Below, piece by piece: positions 15,001-19,265 of a DNA stretch of 64,000 bases; the stretch's first letter is position 1, and each line of letters begins with the position of its first letter. Below the pieces are notes generated by a model. That model was not told where the DNA came from and made no database searches. It was given only the letters and a program-made list of their open reading frames with translations. The translations under genes were made by a program, and so were the position numbers. The DNA lies in assembly GCA_020632475.1 (NCBI GenBank), contig JACKFM010000001.1, positions 434,001-498,000 of the forward strand. Reading direction: 5' to 3'. Origin of the DNA: Candidatus Omnitrophota bacterium. GTDB lineage: Bacteria; Omnitrophota; Omnitrophia; Omnitrophales; Aquincolibacteriaceae.

Positions 15001-17588
15001 TTGTTGACGGACAGGGATTGATTTTGCCATTTCCGAATAATGTAAGATCCTCTGATCGCAGAGAGAATTATGAGCTTGACCCTGAGGATGTATTGAATCT
15101 GAGCCGTGAACTTCAGAAGGTTCCTGATCATTCGCTGGATCATATTGTAACGCACCGTTTAAATGCGGATATTGTCCGGCTGGCGGTGCAAAAGTTAAGG
15201 ACGGGAGAAGATGGCGAGCGTCAGGGACTTTTGATTTTTGCGCCTGAGGATCACACCTTGCAAAGCCACGAAGAAGATGCGTTGATCCAGTACGGATTTA
15301 TCGGAGTCAGTGTGGATGATGATCAGCGGCCTCCGGATGTTTATGTGAACGGTTTCTCAGTACCGTACGCGGTTTTTATCCGTTCTGAGAACCGGCAGCC
15401 GCAAGAACCGGTTATTTCTCTCAGGACCGAAAGGGGGCGGCTGGAAATCGTGGACAGGCACCTGGTTGATTTTATCCGTCGTCATTTTGCAGACCGGGAT
15501 GAGCTGGAGGTGCTGGAAATCGGTTTGGGGATGAGACCCTATGTTTTTTCGGAAATGATACAAGCCTTTGAGAATGAATTTCCGAAGAAACGTTTTCATT
15601 TTACTGGGTTGGAGATACTCGTTGCAGACCGCGAAATTGTGCTGGAAGAACCGGTCGGATACAACTTAAGAGAATCTGTGAACCTGCATGAATTTAAAAC
15701 TCTTTTGGTGGATAAACAGGGGCAATTGGTGGCGGCTCTGACGACTGATTCTATGAACTCTGTTCATGCCGGCAGGATGGACGAAACGGAAAGACTGGAG
15801 CTTCAGGCAGTCGCCGATGAAGTTTTGTCCGGTCAAAGCGTCCGAGGTTTTCAGATTGTTGAAAGGCCGCTTGAAAGCCATATGAAGGAGCAGCATTTTA
15901 GATCCCAGGTAGTGATTGAGGAGGGTGATTTTCGGCAGGAACCGAAGAGCGTAGGGCAATATGATTTACTGCGGATTTTTAATGTTGCCGGAAAAATCGA
16001 TCTTGAGGATCTTGCCCCGAGAGTCAGGGAAGGCGGCTATGCTATGATCGGGTACTCGCCCTTTTCGGACAGCTGGCCACTGAAAAGGGACAACTACGGG
16101 CAGCGTTATGAGAAATTTGTGATTTATCAAAAAACGAATGGGAGACTTGTACCGTATCAATACAGTTTCTCAATTAAGTTGGCGGAGCTGCTGCCAGACT
16201 GGATCGATCGTCAAGATGCAGGGGGTGCGTCCCTTCGGGCCATGTTAGGTATTGGGCATAGCAGCTGGAAACATTCGCGTGATCTCAATGCGGGGTTCAT
16301 TGACCAGGATGTTTTGAATCAATTGGTTGAGGATAACATCATCAAAATGTCTATAGATCGGGGGGAGAGTTGGAACCGGGAGATTATAAGCTGGGCGGAT
16401 CAAAACCGGAGACTACTGCCCAAGGAAGCGGTGTTTCTCTATGACCGGCTGAAAGACAGTCCGAGCGGTTTGCATCGATTGCTGTCTTTTGAATTTGCAG
16501 TGCATTATGCTCTTTCTGAATTGAATAAACCCACGGCTCAACTTGAAGAGAAGTCTCAAGAGGCGGCCGCGCGTGTCAGCCAATTTAAGCAGGAAACCCT
16601 TCAGCTTATTGCAGAGCAAATTACCCGCCAATATGCGCAATTTGACGCATCGGTCGACTCCAACGGTTATCTGACGCTTCAAATTAAAAGTGAAAACAAG
16701 TCCAAAAATAAAGTTCAAGCGCCCTCGATTGGAAAAAGCGAGCTACGGGTTGCCGTGGCATTGGCACCGCAGGTTGTGCTGCCGGGTGAAACACTGATGT
16801 CAGCTGCGCAGGATCTGGTGACGAATCTAAGCGCCAAGCCCCGTGAACAAGGCATTGCTGAATTGGCCGATGCAATTCATTTTCTAGTGAATATTTCATT
16901 TGATTCGGAGATTGCACAGGAAGTTATTCAGCGTGAGGCTGAACGATTCTACTCAACACTCATGAATATTGATACGGCCGGCTATGGGGTCGGTATTTTT
17001 CTGCCTGAATCCACGAATGATTTTTCGCCGTCTTTCACCTCGAGTTTTGTGGAAGCCGCAGGGCAGAGGCGTGACACCGTGGATACGGCCCCGATTTCAG
17101 GCGGTAAAAGCCTGGGCAAAATCGTATCTGCGTTGCAGGATGCGTTGAGAGCGGGCGGCATTATCCCACGCTTTGAAGATCCTTTGCGGCCTGCCTTGAT
17201 TACGAATGCGGTTCAGAAATTGATGGTTTCGGTGGCAGCCGGAAAAATTCAGATCGGAGCCATGCATCCTTCGCGCTATTTGGTCAGTGCTAATATGGAA
17301 GGCGTCGATGATCCATCGATTGCGGCATTTGTCGAAAAACTTGAAACTGTGGCTGCGGTCCATATTGTGGACTTAACGGCGAATAACCAGAATCTTCTGC
17401 GTGAAGACGGAAGTGTTGATCCAGTGGCATTAAAACAGGAGCTTTTTAAACGTCTGCTGCTTGAAGACAGTGACTTTGGCAACATGTTTGAAATGAATGC
17501 AAACGGACATACCTCCACGGTGATTGGTACGGTCGCCCGTGTCTATCTGGCCTGGAAAGTCGCAGAAGCCGCCGCGCAGGCTGCATAG
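3..17588 (+). CDS. giant multidomain protein, 5' end outside window
   Basis: The frame is open from the left edge, so at least 5,860 residues are present and the true start is upstream; the GTG at 165 is only an internal codon. Visible in order: a CaCA-exchanger-like membrane module (nt 1197-2760), a zincin-like HEGAH (3141), a second HELQH (5448), a stretch with about three hydrophobic segments (8660-8990), a Rossmann methyltransferase-like module (9470-9960), a repeat unit (10140-10590), a kinase-like module (13290-13880), the repeat unit again (14940-15400) and a second methyltransferase-like module (15430-16200). About 16 [S/A/P/T/V/K]-E-[L/M]-R motifs sit in polar linkers between modules. 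Giant proteins are known from Omnitrophota; the function is unknown. Surface, predation, secreted or processed polyprotein roles are all possible. No frameshift is seen. The stop codon lies in a GGCTGCATAG sequence that recurs in the downstream repeats. Confidence 0.9.
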   Translation, partial: KIERARSDLSQSIRYEDRVKGLGYYQKTFERERIWRKKRNEENRIQSLIKKYGDVLLGIQRYVQGNFPGNPWTILQMVSFGLNQLNGSTGSEYPQQEPVMIPEAIRQLRERGQEINLLDGEIWTDVIGIYLRSQVNDDEFAEAVEAAHVFLSGEALPIRQSLLPAAAERPNLAHLQRDWEIRAKAAKRIVRKALDYTLYPLRAGREGEVELVFGDFLRIGNAFYQVVGYEKGQGLWILKFKANNSYEAPKAKLARLPKAGLISGGGIAISDEHANANLRIRDGKLYLRSTDPETGVFVSRNVRTEMRQAAGGWNRFAQNLDQIMRSDNRKSEMREDADGRQKIFADEAEFSESEFTLWHALEMIFHEGIVQALFKDFFGERAEKSEEPLGVKDHIEGATAKVKGILRISAFLPFLFSFNPLVSTFFIGIPSILWVLYIADNLGALSDMIKRLGFPDGVVTAVESLGSSLPELFAAIASVKAGNIALAYLGIAGSSLFNPVIIAIVVPYLFFIVRSLKRAARQKGVELADIESLKEGVTQAVDNSKGIAIGSNGFNSGLLGVAVLIGTGLTGITVGFSPEMAAVSYLAMTQTIAGVLPNIVGYAHQKVSSNQARTQKLMRAAFVATMSTPAVFVAATLFSVPGILAFGFLAAAAAGGLLWAFLTTGDKSEIDDYLPSLTAADFLGAVTSLTAVSLLSIAVLATGSLNFLVVLGLIATGIVLPLVNALLPNIALSSNRFTDFLSRLPLFRDVLIEGVLSKIDMEIEMMEDENNPERNPVEEEHILEFDKLKDRRDKYQEELNAYYQKKQALPDRFEGIEVFQELQNLGLRIEEEASDGEKPKAPKHVQVLVLTVFAITGFTALYFSADATVFALSNLQKMFPSVGTLIGLALGVATSLPELMLAIGKVWVVEEEGRRQLNKTIGGETDRRVKKSEMRAQEIDPAVLQQLSRLLQGDVDKRADEQRLAGERISETTREIAGFVFDELNLPVELKDSLIADVHVRPYVSEAGMMDQSGAAEDFIHINISGLAEDEWVSEHSTRRVYGTLAHEGAHLPLNRISPSADSSIHEVYAYLGDYVFKTRVMGISYEEWLDDVRLKGAAGSLAQEYLRQNPFQTFNQFFAAHPATRAFAGQKLTTDEERQRFREMVRAVENEYREYMRAYKQSLSDFLKEKLPQTDVLRDLPALLQKTHVLSAVRDVISDFTLIRGGREQFYDHAGAHVIAFGLLNSLLQITAIDGDMQRLIQVLVRALQELEPQAFKDIEGFKQRIVRFAYEQEEKSQKQWTRFLRFISNLFTFPLRALRRLKRSRQAKKLRSEIQRNALKGIANPFIQPEKGEGTFPGDILRRGDIGKAALLTAAGQNIDLTRLTGADRVNQLSIKRKPGVDYGKLLEITPEMIRAFRKAAIIGRGWADTKGFVLVRLAVLVERYLRYAFFVAGYDGLYRGLSDFFGWFRRPVGNFINAVRYSIRSRRIENRINRSSLTFDQADLKDFVPEAGETIQSFLTDLGDYQAAERFKEDWEAGRFQYNGGLENLAGYSGSHGVFLSVLPGVEEDNDFYQVLAYHTAAYYYDLDAQFYNVFARGFGQWLAEKQQGIEQPDTSALRKILFEHSEGERPVFPGEEMNPDQFFLGDVRLRPIPERNFFRRSRAVEKYETEHNSRAELRSAEEQWKSLVGESRWDELAGYHAELLQIGNLDERVVNFFNRIPHAGEVLFYAIRSGRLGSALSEINRSEPFLDYLKRITPSGWGKQEFNFQQFIINPAILNQMIAAGDRNFQWYQLLVLKLRFSYWKVKEFFIRTWKLFFMSPRQAKDELSVIHELQHALVTVLKKAETERVEAKQREPKFTPLESPFVKWFPKIAIISTGPSALEKIIEMDESLNGIIESSGVDVFLKKLKRHFPEIYLRWHDRERMDMAKYIQELAQVMGNEHLLATLDILLGLPRKALRDIRRDNLFYLLSLNPETLSRLVATWHIQTDNPKGFVFAQAGFLQRLVAATDEEIEVFFQNLQSAGYSVAHVISSEQFEFFAGLTPTQAETLSAVLGAVPIAFVETYLNLLQKIFGQVTDVEERSELLGIVQPEDLNQWANNAVEYRRVKDILDKLLNNGLELSGIRFVLEIIHAKDVPAVNALDPVTSGQFNTELWGFFVRFLNDPDVKNTDKSKMAVLMAERALIVNNLDAAGAPVEFNELFESFDRGELGSKTKAGWRQLRDQTAALIRQSKKDLIKEIVRVRNDEMIGYFAKAGLLKVSRKEIEQAIELEGAENFARNEFIRWLFAKGFLQGAESVDQFLTLREVKRLLSHARRLEQDAPDWIIEEPSAMVVVSLYFSVGSAAHRFDDDEIFQTRLRRIVRRWFLSGAEAAEIDAQGLGRKDREANNRVQQELVVDYGYDPSLWNEGVEVSGFVRAGLSVEQKELRAFQSAEAFADILKEMGLWTGEVRGRDLTDSQEAERAIDEFVRPDAAREQVIRHLRRVRKLSEDEADGVFERFLTQLETIGRELKTLEERRKIKDNRPDEEVTIVIRKDLKEEAGVGRCNGSGCFNPYTGARREMPAVHALESNAFFAVAYDSRGNPISNAVLVLTNDGVLVFSEYNGSNYDLDALWLEAFKELSRYVPRIFLDRSSVAKRSAQQQKLGSADQKKFHEKKIVKKATIWTTPYFDYGRTVKEDEKDKYGNVKEDGLKKGDAEFILENPIVLTEQSIRQNGGFKVTEQLKAQWAQRKSAVLDGTDEAAVSRASDEERIRQRQAADFSSVLSQGIRRSTQESGEWSKNPFALVGQIKSLVLEGGLESVQQPTPALIEIAQNHFGQDHPDTGRFVALVINLSKSELRAQDQWPEPFNDAAWNAFVDQILEEAQGPPAVLKTADRFDLSREAAQEVLSQAPDVVANTSRLKLARILMRAAALVLLEWSVIGFLWGGFTMTLVLAAQLIESYSPTTFFARMLQKDRFAAMMVFLKYALVISLSWTGMISRDSILYFYALDLAAHILKYDPIGKIHQALRSENLSLAAIFLNFNRSEMRQADAELRQNQEQPPAVLQQSELKSELRNADQTRDEVLAQRVLEIYQGVDEALLPLLEARHYTFFEFAYDFMKQWNKAGDYDKTLYLFDYASPQFNFISGEMKQKFYAFISREREDVLAAEFSEKMGRLLAIDEIPAADQNGSLNNTLPGQDLNDEPYIDFASGIYAATFFRNIRSGRKYIFADYSPFAVGYLDEAKTILKASQIEVRNANVLDIASSQESFGTVRMKNVWTYVPALYDQDQFWENIQQRIVPGGSLILEVLPENANRETFRPIWDKYLQALSEKWKLDVVPGQVVPQQLWVMGLVSTPDVLTFTKPKAELRVTPVQRISPVYRVWNHLLPGDDQSRTRVVLPVAPGGASRTPTPSEQATADLWTVYDLLNARQLIADSQSGYLYADPAPPGQYRAPVPFEEEFAKLLARTDHSVDHIITNKPLNFKFLELARQKLITAGDDEKTNGVVIYVPKDGVLDAELLDLLAEAGWFQITSYNGQELPVVETRPVAYAVLAYAPENRQSELRSAQEANLRMAQKINDAIAEVMRSDPRGFTTPFAPAAQAGFRKILAARQEVIDRGFQPTGDLSISYAIQMANLYGAGDYRAVIAFFDMVNSAAGQPGGEFIRDNVLNDFSWLQLYSVATFLDPGLIGAFTTGDLSAGSFYSFGFERLTRLDLRTAMEKQGAGARRQFEKIVATVLIAFLQTFVQRAKQAREDEQAEVALDHLRRAAQITWNIRRVTQAGAKTGAELPENVEALDQYLGQFKAEIDAIVEELKLERPELRTMLRFIQIRDRSQAEQIINQGLSQSLNAADQITFLASFIPGDQSGLDPSLRRLAYEKLFELFENDLMPMADQERVEVLNQVVSKLAESEQDDVFYDFIIFVDLHTESTETGQNKQLRYTSVSINPDSLYFDLYRSLSASELKLIRRFGFVNQAEYSIFESEQYIQSWARNNVEEAKQVGRELIIKNRVPRYLINFAPRSGAALGLNRFGDEQLSPEYIDAFRREILAMTDPAAQQRANGIFGVQTHQDAFTGETIETKYSIPLAVLSSAYIDWSVSLELNTERWKDHQGEFAVIKPLLQRPELRTDRLKQGLHPPLEGFRFGELGNSFSNSEDLVAFINKTRQTVAQSDVELGLIATSDLGTGTGGQDIRFYDLTESGSEDEVDSVDRILELLNIHPTADAPYRIAISLFPLPGLVSRTFLLIYRPDIQEIAEAQQRRGIQQVINVLAEPDSDAIEQPEESLFAENVVSALLTDGEPAAVDEIARFYEVKIAEDREDDLDDEQLREMDKTIERVKEKFLDDLRLLSKTFLTNDQLQSLADLLNNDPRFEPYDFNPVPGYSKFEEALFGNRRVELRTALVQSGRDLLAEVQQEIATEDGPVQDVSGVKTASYQALVATDDQTVATSQGGVALTQVGTIVIAGQQYEYVNHGSQGALFRNTATGEAAKVFHLQNASVTRDHLELFVEMNNRLRDALAGQGLPVVPHLAVKQVEAGDFAGQWAVVRDYVEGQELGAYAALQAVKKAQADIAEDLRGQQATIRNVLSQILKSDVDVLQPEKQSLLKAKEVLEAISRFTFEQYGLDAVDVRINAENPVDDFANFLYLPSGEIIDVDPLNLRYALYSYYIQKINEADKVEKIEKDGDAGYQFTFGRNILQVVFNGIETKIWQGTAGDELELVLNERGQRVMQILQPEALAAYAKTAVRENQAAAVDAGSLPVSGNDLFAAVQESSVMGPAINRVVITRRGPTQPGLIYSKSQSANFERVAELDQMKGPAGVYEINFQGRLSLIVKLAVRDKKIQQLKLYRSSIQPLSPGYKMPKDFGFELIRVIAKVFQSQGYEGLEFTVDENSEGFFKVFAEYLKINNPDFQLETYLRQLREDTDGSIAAAIKAHDYDHDYPPFALLDLSFNGLDLNEPVKAELRSDFRITTGIAASYRKVEPVLAARNPPSFEVPHAKSGTHPGAEDAPSASDTDSGFSLSKTYQFYAGLVQEGMIVDGQGLILPFPNNVRSSDRRENYELDPEDVLNLSRELQKVPDHSLDHIVTHRLNADIVRLAVQKLRTGEDGERQGLLIFAPEDHTLQSHEEDALIQYGFIGVSVDDDQRPPDVYVNGFSVPYAVFIRSENRQPQEPVISLRTERGRLEIVDRHLVDFIRRHFADRDELEVLEIGLGMRPYVFSEMIQAFENEFPKKRFHFTGLEILVADREIVLEEPVGYNLRESVNLHEFKTLLVDKQGQLVAALTTDSMNSVHAGRMDETERLELQAVADEVLSGQSVRGFQIVERPLESHMKEQHFRSQVVIEEGDFRQEPKSVGQYDLLRIFNVAGKIDLEDLAPRVREGGYAMIGYSPFSDSWPLKRDNYGQRYEKFVIYQKTNGRLVPYQYSFSIKLAELLPDWIDRQDAGGASLRAMLGIGHSSWKHSRDLNAGFIDQDVLNQLVEDNIIKMSIDRGESWNREIISWADQNRRLLPKEAVFLYDRLKDSPSGLHRLLSFEFAVHYALSELNKPTAQLEEKSQEAAARVSQFKQETLQLIAEQITRQYAQFDASVDSNGYLTLQIKSENKSKNKVQAPSIGKSELRVAVALAPQVVLPGETLMSAAQDLVTNLSAKPREQGIAELADAIHFLVNISFDSEIAQEVIQREAERFYSTLMNIDTAGYGVGIFLPESTNDFSPSFTSSFVEAAGQRRDTVDTAPISGGKSLGKIVSALQDALRAGGIIPRFEDPLRPALITNAVQKLMVSVAAGKIQIGAMHPSRYLVSANMEGVDDPSIAAFVEKLETVAAVHIVDLTANNQNLLREDGSVDPVALKQELFKRLLLEDSDFGNMFEMNANGHTSTVIGTVARVYLAWKVAEAAAQAA
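1197..2760 (+). other. CaCA-exchanger-like membrane module inside the giant protein
   Basis: Several long hydrophobic segments surround two alpha-repeat-like sequences. The first (nt 1371-1515) has E-S-L-G-S-S-L-P-E-L followed by G-x-A-G-S-S-L-F-N, close to the cation/Ca2+ exchanger pattern G-T-S-L-P-E-L ... G-S-N-x-F-N. The second (nt 2649-2720) has A-L-G-V-A-T-S-L-P-E-L but then runs into a charged linker ending in an S-E-M-R motif at 2796, so the usual G-N-x-x-G-S-N half is missing. A charged loop (about nt 2275-2540) separates the halves, as in many exchangers. Whether it still transports ions cannot be told. Confidence 0.7.
3120..3240 (+). other. zincin-like HExxH site (HEGAH) in giant protein
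   Basis: The motif T-L-A-H-E-G-A-H-L is read at nt 3135-3158, with a downstream I-H-E-V-Y-A-Y segment that could give a third ligand. The HExxH pattern is the zinc and catalytic signature of many metallopeptidases, but no known family was recognised around it. Confidence 0.5.
5430..5490 (+). other. second HExxH site (HELQH) in giant protein
   Basis: S-V-I-H-E-L-Q-H-A is read at nt 5439-5465, in an amphipathic helix-like context after a basic segment. It is a second, independent HExxH in the same polypeptide. The third zinc ligand was not identified. Confidence 0.45.
9470..9965 (+). other. methyltransferase-like module 1 in giant protein
   Basis: A Y-I-D-F-A-S-G-I-Y start, an acidic strand end (Y-I-F-A-D-Y-S-P), an N-A-N-V-L-D-I segment and I-V-P-G-G-S-L-I-L-E-V follow the order of motifs I, II, III and post-motif strands in class I SAM methyltransferases. 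Motif I is degenerate. The module ends at an A-E-L-R motif (9996). Confidence 0.45.
10140..10592 (+). repeat. duplicated protein module, copy A
   Basis: This protein-level repeat of about 150 residues has D-H-S-V-D-H-I-I-T, L-A-R-Q-K-L, G-V-V-I-Y-V-P and P-V-A-Y-A-V-L in the same order as copy B at 14940-15400, with similar spacing. It ends directly in the S-E-L-R motif at 10581. The similarity is weak at nucleotide level, so the duplication is old. Confidence 0.65.
13290..13880 (+). other. protein-kinase-like module in giant protein
   Basis: A glycine loop (H-G-S-Q-G-A-L-F-R, about nt 13311), a lysine strand (A-A-K-V-F), a hinge-like V-V-R-D-Y-V-E-G-Q-E-L, a catalytic-loop-like D-V-R-I-N-A-E-N-P-V-D-D-F-A-N-F and I-I-D-V-D-P in the DFG position occur in kinase order and spacing. 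The usual HRD is not obvious, so activity is uncertain. It could be a small-molecule (aminoglycoside or choline kinase-like) fold. Confidence 0.5.
14940..15400 (+). repeat. duplicated protein module, copy B
   Basis: Counterpart of copy A: D-H-S-L-D-H-I-V-T, L-A-V-Q-K-L, G-L-L-I-F-A-P-E-D, then S-V-P-Y-A-V-F-I and a final S-E-N-R-Q close to copy A's P-E-N-R-Q-S-E-L-R. In copy A a methyltransferase-like module precedes the repeat; in copy B one follows it. Confidence 0.65.
15430..16200 (+). other. methyltransferase-like module 2 in giant protein
   Basis: V-L-E-I-G-L-G-M-R-P-Y at about nt 15510 is a good SAM-binding motif I. It is followed by F-T-G-L-E-I-L at a motif II position, Y-D-L-L-R-I-F-N-V (motif IV-like) and V-R-E-G-G-Y-A-M-I-G-Y (motif VI-like). 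The substrate is unknown. Confidence 0.55.
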
Positions 17589-17611
17589 CACACAGCGTCC
17601 AAGCTGTGGCT

Positions 17612-17716
17612 ATGCGTCCCGAGACAATGGTCTCGGGGCTGCATGATTTTGTTGAAGTCCAAGCTGTATAACACACCGTGCCCATGCGTCCCGAGACAAT
17701 GGTCTCGGGGCTGCAT
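17612..17716. repeat. two copies of a 33-nt hairpin element
   Basis: Two identical 33-nt copies lie at 17612-17644 and 17684-17716, each with a perfect 8-bp stem CCCGAGAC/GTCTCGGG and a 4-nt loop. Read on the minus strand they have the frame GCAG-stem-loop-stem-ACGC, the same frame as the units of the array at 44141-44376. GTCCAAGCTGT precedes both copies (about 17599 and 17657). No T-run follows, so they are not classical terminators, although they lie just after the giant gene. Confidence 0.8.
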
Positions 17717-17933
17717 AGTGGTCAGTTGCTCAACCTGGACTGAGGTCTAAGGTCTGAGGACTGAGTCAAAAGCATACCCAGTTGCTTGAGAGTAAAGTCG
17801 AGAGACTTATGAATACCCTGTCCGCTGACACTGCGGTTGCTGCTGTGGTCTGTCGTCCGTGGTCCATCGCTCAGTCTCTTTTCGCCCAGTCACCTTTCGC
17901 CCCTTCGTATCTTTTGGCTTGCTCCAAAAAGGC
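17717..17933. repeat. degenerate GGTCTGNGGTC-type low-complexity spacer
   Basis: This non-coding stretch is built from GGTCTGAGG, GACTGAG, GGTCTGTCGTCCGTGGTCC and similar words (17746-17765, 17846-17875). The same vocabulary occurs at 54966-54996 and, on the minus strand, at 61097-61140. Short open frames here have no ribosome sites and are not called. Confidence 0.55.
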
Positions 17934-17963
17934 TTGTTCGGACCGGGCGGGCTATGTTATATT
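17934..17963 (+). promoter_or_regulatory. possible promoter of tRNA(CAT)
   Basis: TTGTTC (17934-17939), an 18-nt spacer and TATATT (17958-17963) lie about 22 nt before the tRNA. The -35 box is weak, but the position is right for a tRNA promoter. Confidence 0.4.
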
Positions 17964-17984
17964 TCCCGCCTACGCGAAAGTCCC

Positions 17985-18057
17985 GGCGGGATAGCTCAGT
18001 TGGTAGAGCAGAGGACTCATAAGCCTCGTGTCGCCAGTTCGATCCTGGCTCCCGCCA
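17985..18057 (+). tRNA. tRNA with CAT anticodon (elongator Met or Ile2)
   Basis: The cloverleaf reads from sequence: acceptor GGCGGGA/TCCCGCC, D-arm AGCTC...GAGC, anticodon loop CTCATAA, T-arm GCCAG-TTCGATC-CTGGC. CCA is not encoded. The G1-C72 pair argues against initiator tRNA. The anticodon stem has an A-G mismatch next to the loop. CAT tRNAs are either elongator Met or Ile2, whose C34 is converted to lysidine by TilS. The next gene is tilS, but identity elements visible here do not settle the choice. Confidence 0.95.
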
Positions 18058-18066
18058 TTTTAAATG

Positions 18067-18174
18067 CAATTAAGAATTAAAAATTAATAGTGAATAAGCA
18101 AGGTGCCGCTTTGCGGCATTAATATCACCAAGTGATACAATAATTTTCCATTCTTAATTTTTAACTTTTAATTG
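18067..18174. repeat. AT-rich inverted repeat with inner hairpins
   Basis: CAATTAAGAATTAAAAATTAA (18067-18087) is imperfectly complementary to the sequence at 18151-18174. Inside are TGCCGC-ttt-GCGGCA (18104-18118) and ATCAC-caa-GTGAT (18124-18136). The left half closely resembles 33491-33550. It sits directly before tilS and could be a MITE-like element or part of its leader. Confidence 0.6.
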
Positions 18175-18182
18175 TTTCTATC

Positions 18183-19181
18183 ATGTCTCTCATCAAAGCC
18201 TTTGAAGATTCACTTCTAAAGAACAAACTGATCGAACCGGGTGATACGGTTTTTGTCGCTTGTTCAGGCGGGCCTGACTCCACGGCCCTTTACCATTTGC
18301 TCAATGCCCTGCGTGAAAAATGGAAGCTGAAATTAGGTCTTTTGCATTTCAATCATGATTTGCGGGGAAAGGCTTCATCCCAGGATCAGAAATTCGTCAT
18401 GGCTTTGGCGAAGCAACATGAAGTTTCCGTTTATACCGAAAAAGCAAATGGAATTAAGAAACAGGCACGTCGAATGAAAGAATCAATCGAAGAAGCTGCG
18501 CGCCATGCCCGCTACGCTTTTTTTGAAAAAACCGCAAAAAAATACAAAATCAAAAAAATTGCCCTGGCACATATTCTCCAAGATCAGGCCGAAACCGTTT
18601 TCATGCGCATGGTGACCGGAACAGGTGTCCGCGGCCTTTCAGGGATACGGACAAAGATTGAAAAAGGGCATTTGACCTATGTGCGTCCGCTGCTGGATTT
18701 TAATAAAGAGGATCTCCTGCGTTTTTTAAAAGGGAACCGGTTCAAATACTGCCGGGACCACAGCAATCGTTCAACGCGTTTTATGCGAAATAAAATCAGA
18801 CATTATTTTCTGCCCTGGCTTGAGCGTGAAATTAACCCCCGCGTTTCCGAAACTCTGGCCAGGCTGCCTGCCATTGTGGATGAAGAAAATAAATTTTTTG
18901 AAGAAATGGAAAACGATGCCTGGAAAAAGGTTTTTAGCCGCCGTTTAAAACAGAAAATTTTTCTGAATCGTAAGGTTTTTTCGTCGCTGGCAAGGGCTCT
19001 GCAATTTCGTGTACTTGCAAGGGCTCTGAAGACCCTGGATGTCAAAAGCGGGATCAATTATGATGCCTGGCAGAGCCTTAAAATGAACCTTAAACGCAGT
19101 CGCTACTGCCAGTCGTTTCCCAAGGACATCGATGTCGCTCTAACTCCTTCCCGCATATTGATTTATAAGAAATACACCTAA
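18183..19181 (+). CDS. tilS: tRNA(Ile)-lysidine synthase TilS
   Basis: The enzyme ligates lysine to C34 of the CAT-anticodon isoleucine tRNA, using ATP, so that it reads AUA. The 332-residue protein has the PP-loop S-G-G-P-D-S at residues 28-33, then H-F-N-H-D-L-R-G and A-H-I-L-Q-D-Q-A-E-T-V, both family signatures, and R-N-K-I-R-H toward the end of the catalytic domain. The C-terminal part is short, consistent with a compact TilS. ATG 18183 follows an AT-rich inverted repeat; no strong Shine-Dalgarno is seen. It lies upstream of ftsH and folP, a conserved bacterial order, and right after a CAT-anticodon tRNA that may be its substrate. Confidence 0.95.
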   Translation: MSLIKAFEDSLLKNKLIEPGDTVFVACSGGPDSTALYHLLNALREKWKLKLGLLHFNHDLRGKASSQDQKFVMALAKQHEVSVYTEKANGIKKQARRMKESIEEAARHARYAFFEKTAKKYKIKKIALAHILQDQAETVFMRMVTGTGVRGLSGIRTKIEKGHLTYVRPLLDFNKEDLLRFLKGNRFKYCRDHSNRSTRFMRNKIRHYFLPWLEREINPRVSETLARLPAIVDEENKFFEEMENDAWKKVFSRRLKQKIFLNRKVFSSLARALQFRVLARALKTLDVKSGINYDAWQSLKMNLKRSRYCQSFPKDIDVALTPSRILIYKKYT

Positions 19182-19265
19182 GCCTTACCACCTGATTCAG
19201 AGATTGCCGAACTACATTAAGTATGATAGACTAACCGGCTTGAAACAGAGAGGCTATCAGCACTT

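Noticed and set aside
3..17588. Several genes fused by sequencing or assembly error
   Set aside because: One frame is open throughout with uniform codon use. Linker motifs recur regularly and no internal ribosome sites with clear starts were seen at module borders.
17985..18057. Initiator tRNA-fMet
   Set aside because: It has a G1-C72 pair and no three G-C pairs at the base of the anticodon stem, so it is not an initiator type.
17782..18080. Short overlapping frames before the tRNA
   Set aside because: They run through low-complexity repeat and into the tRNA gene, and lack ribosome sites.
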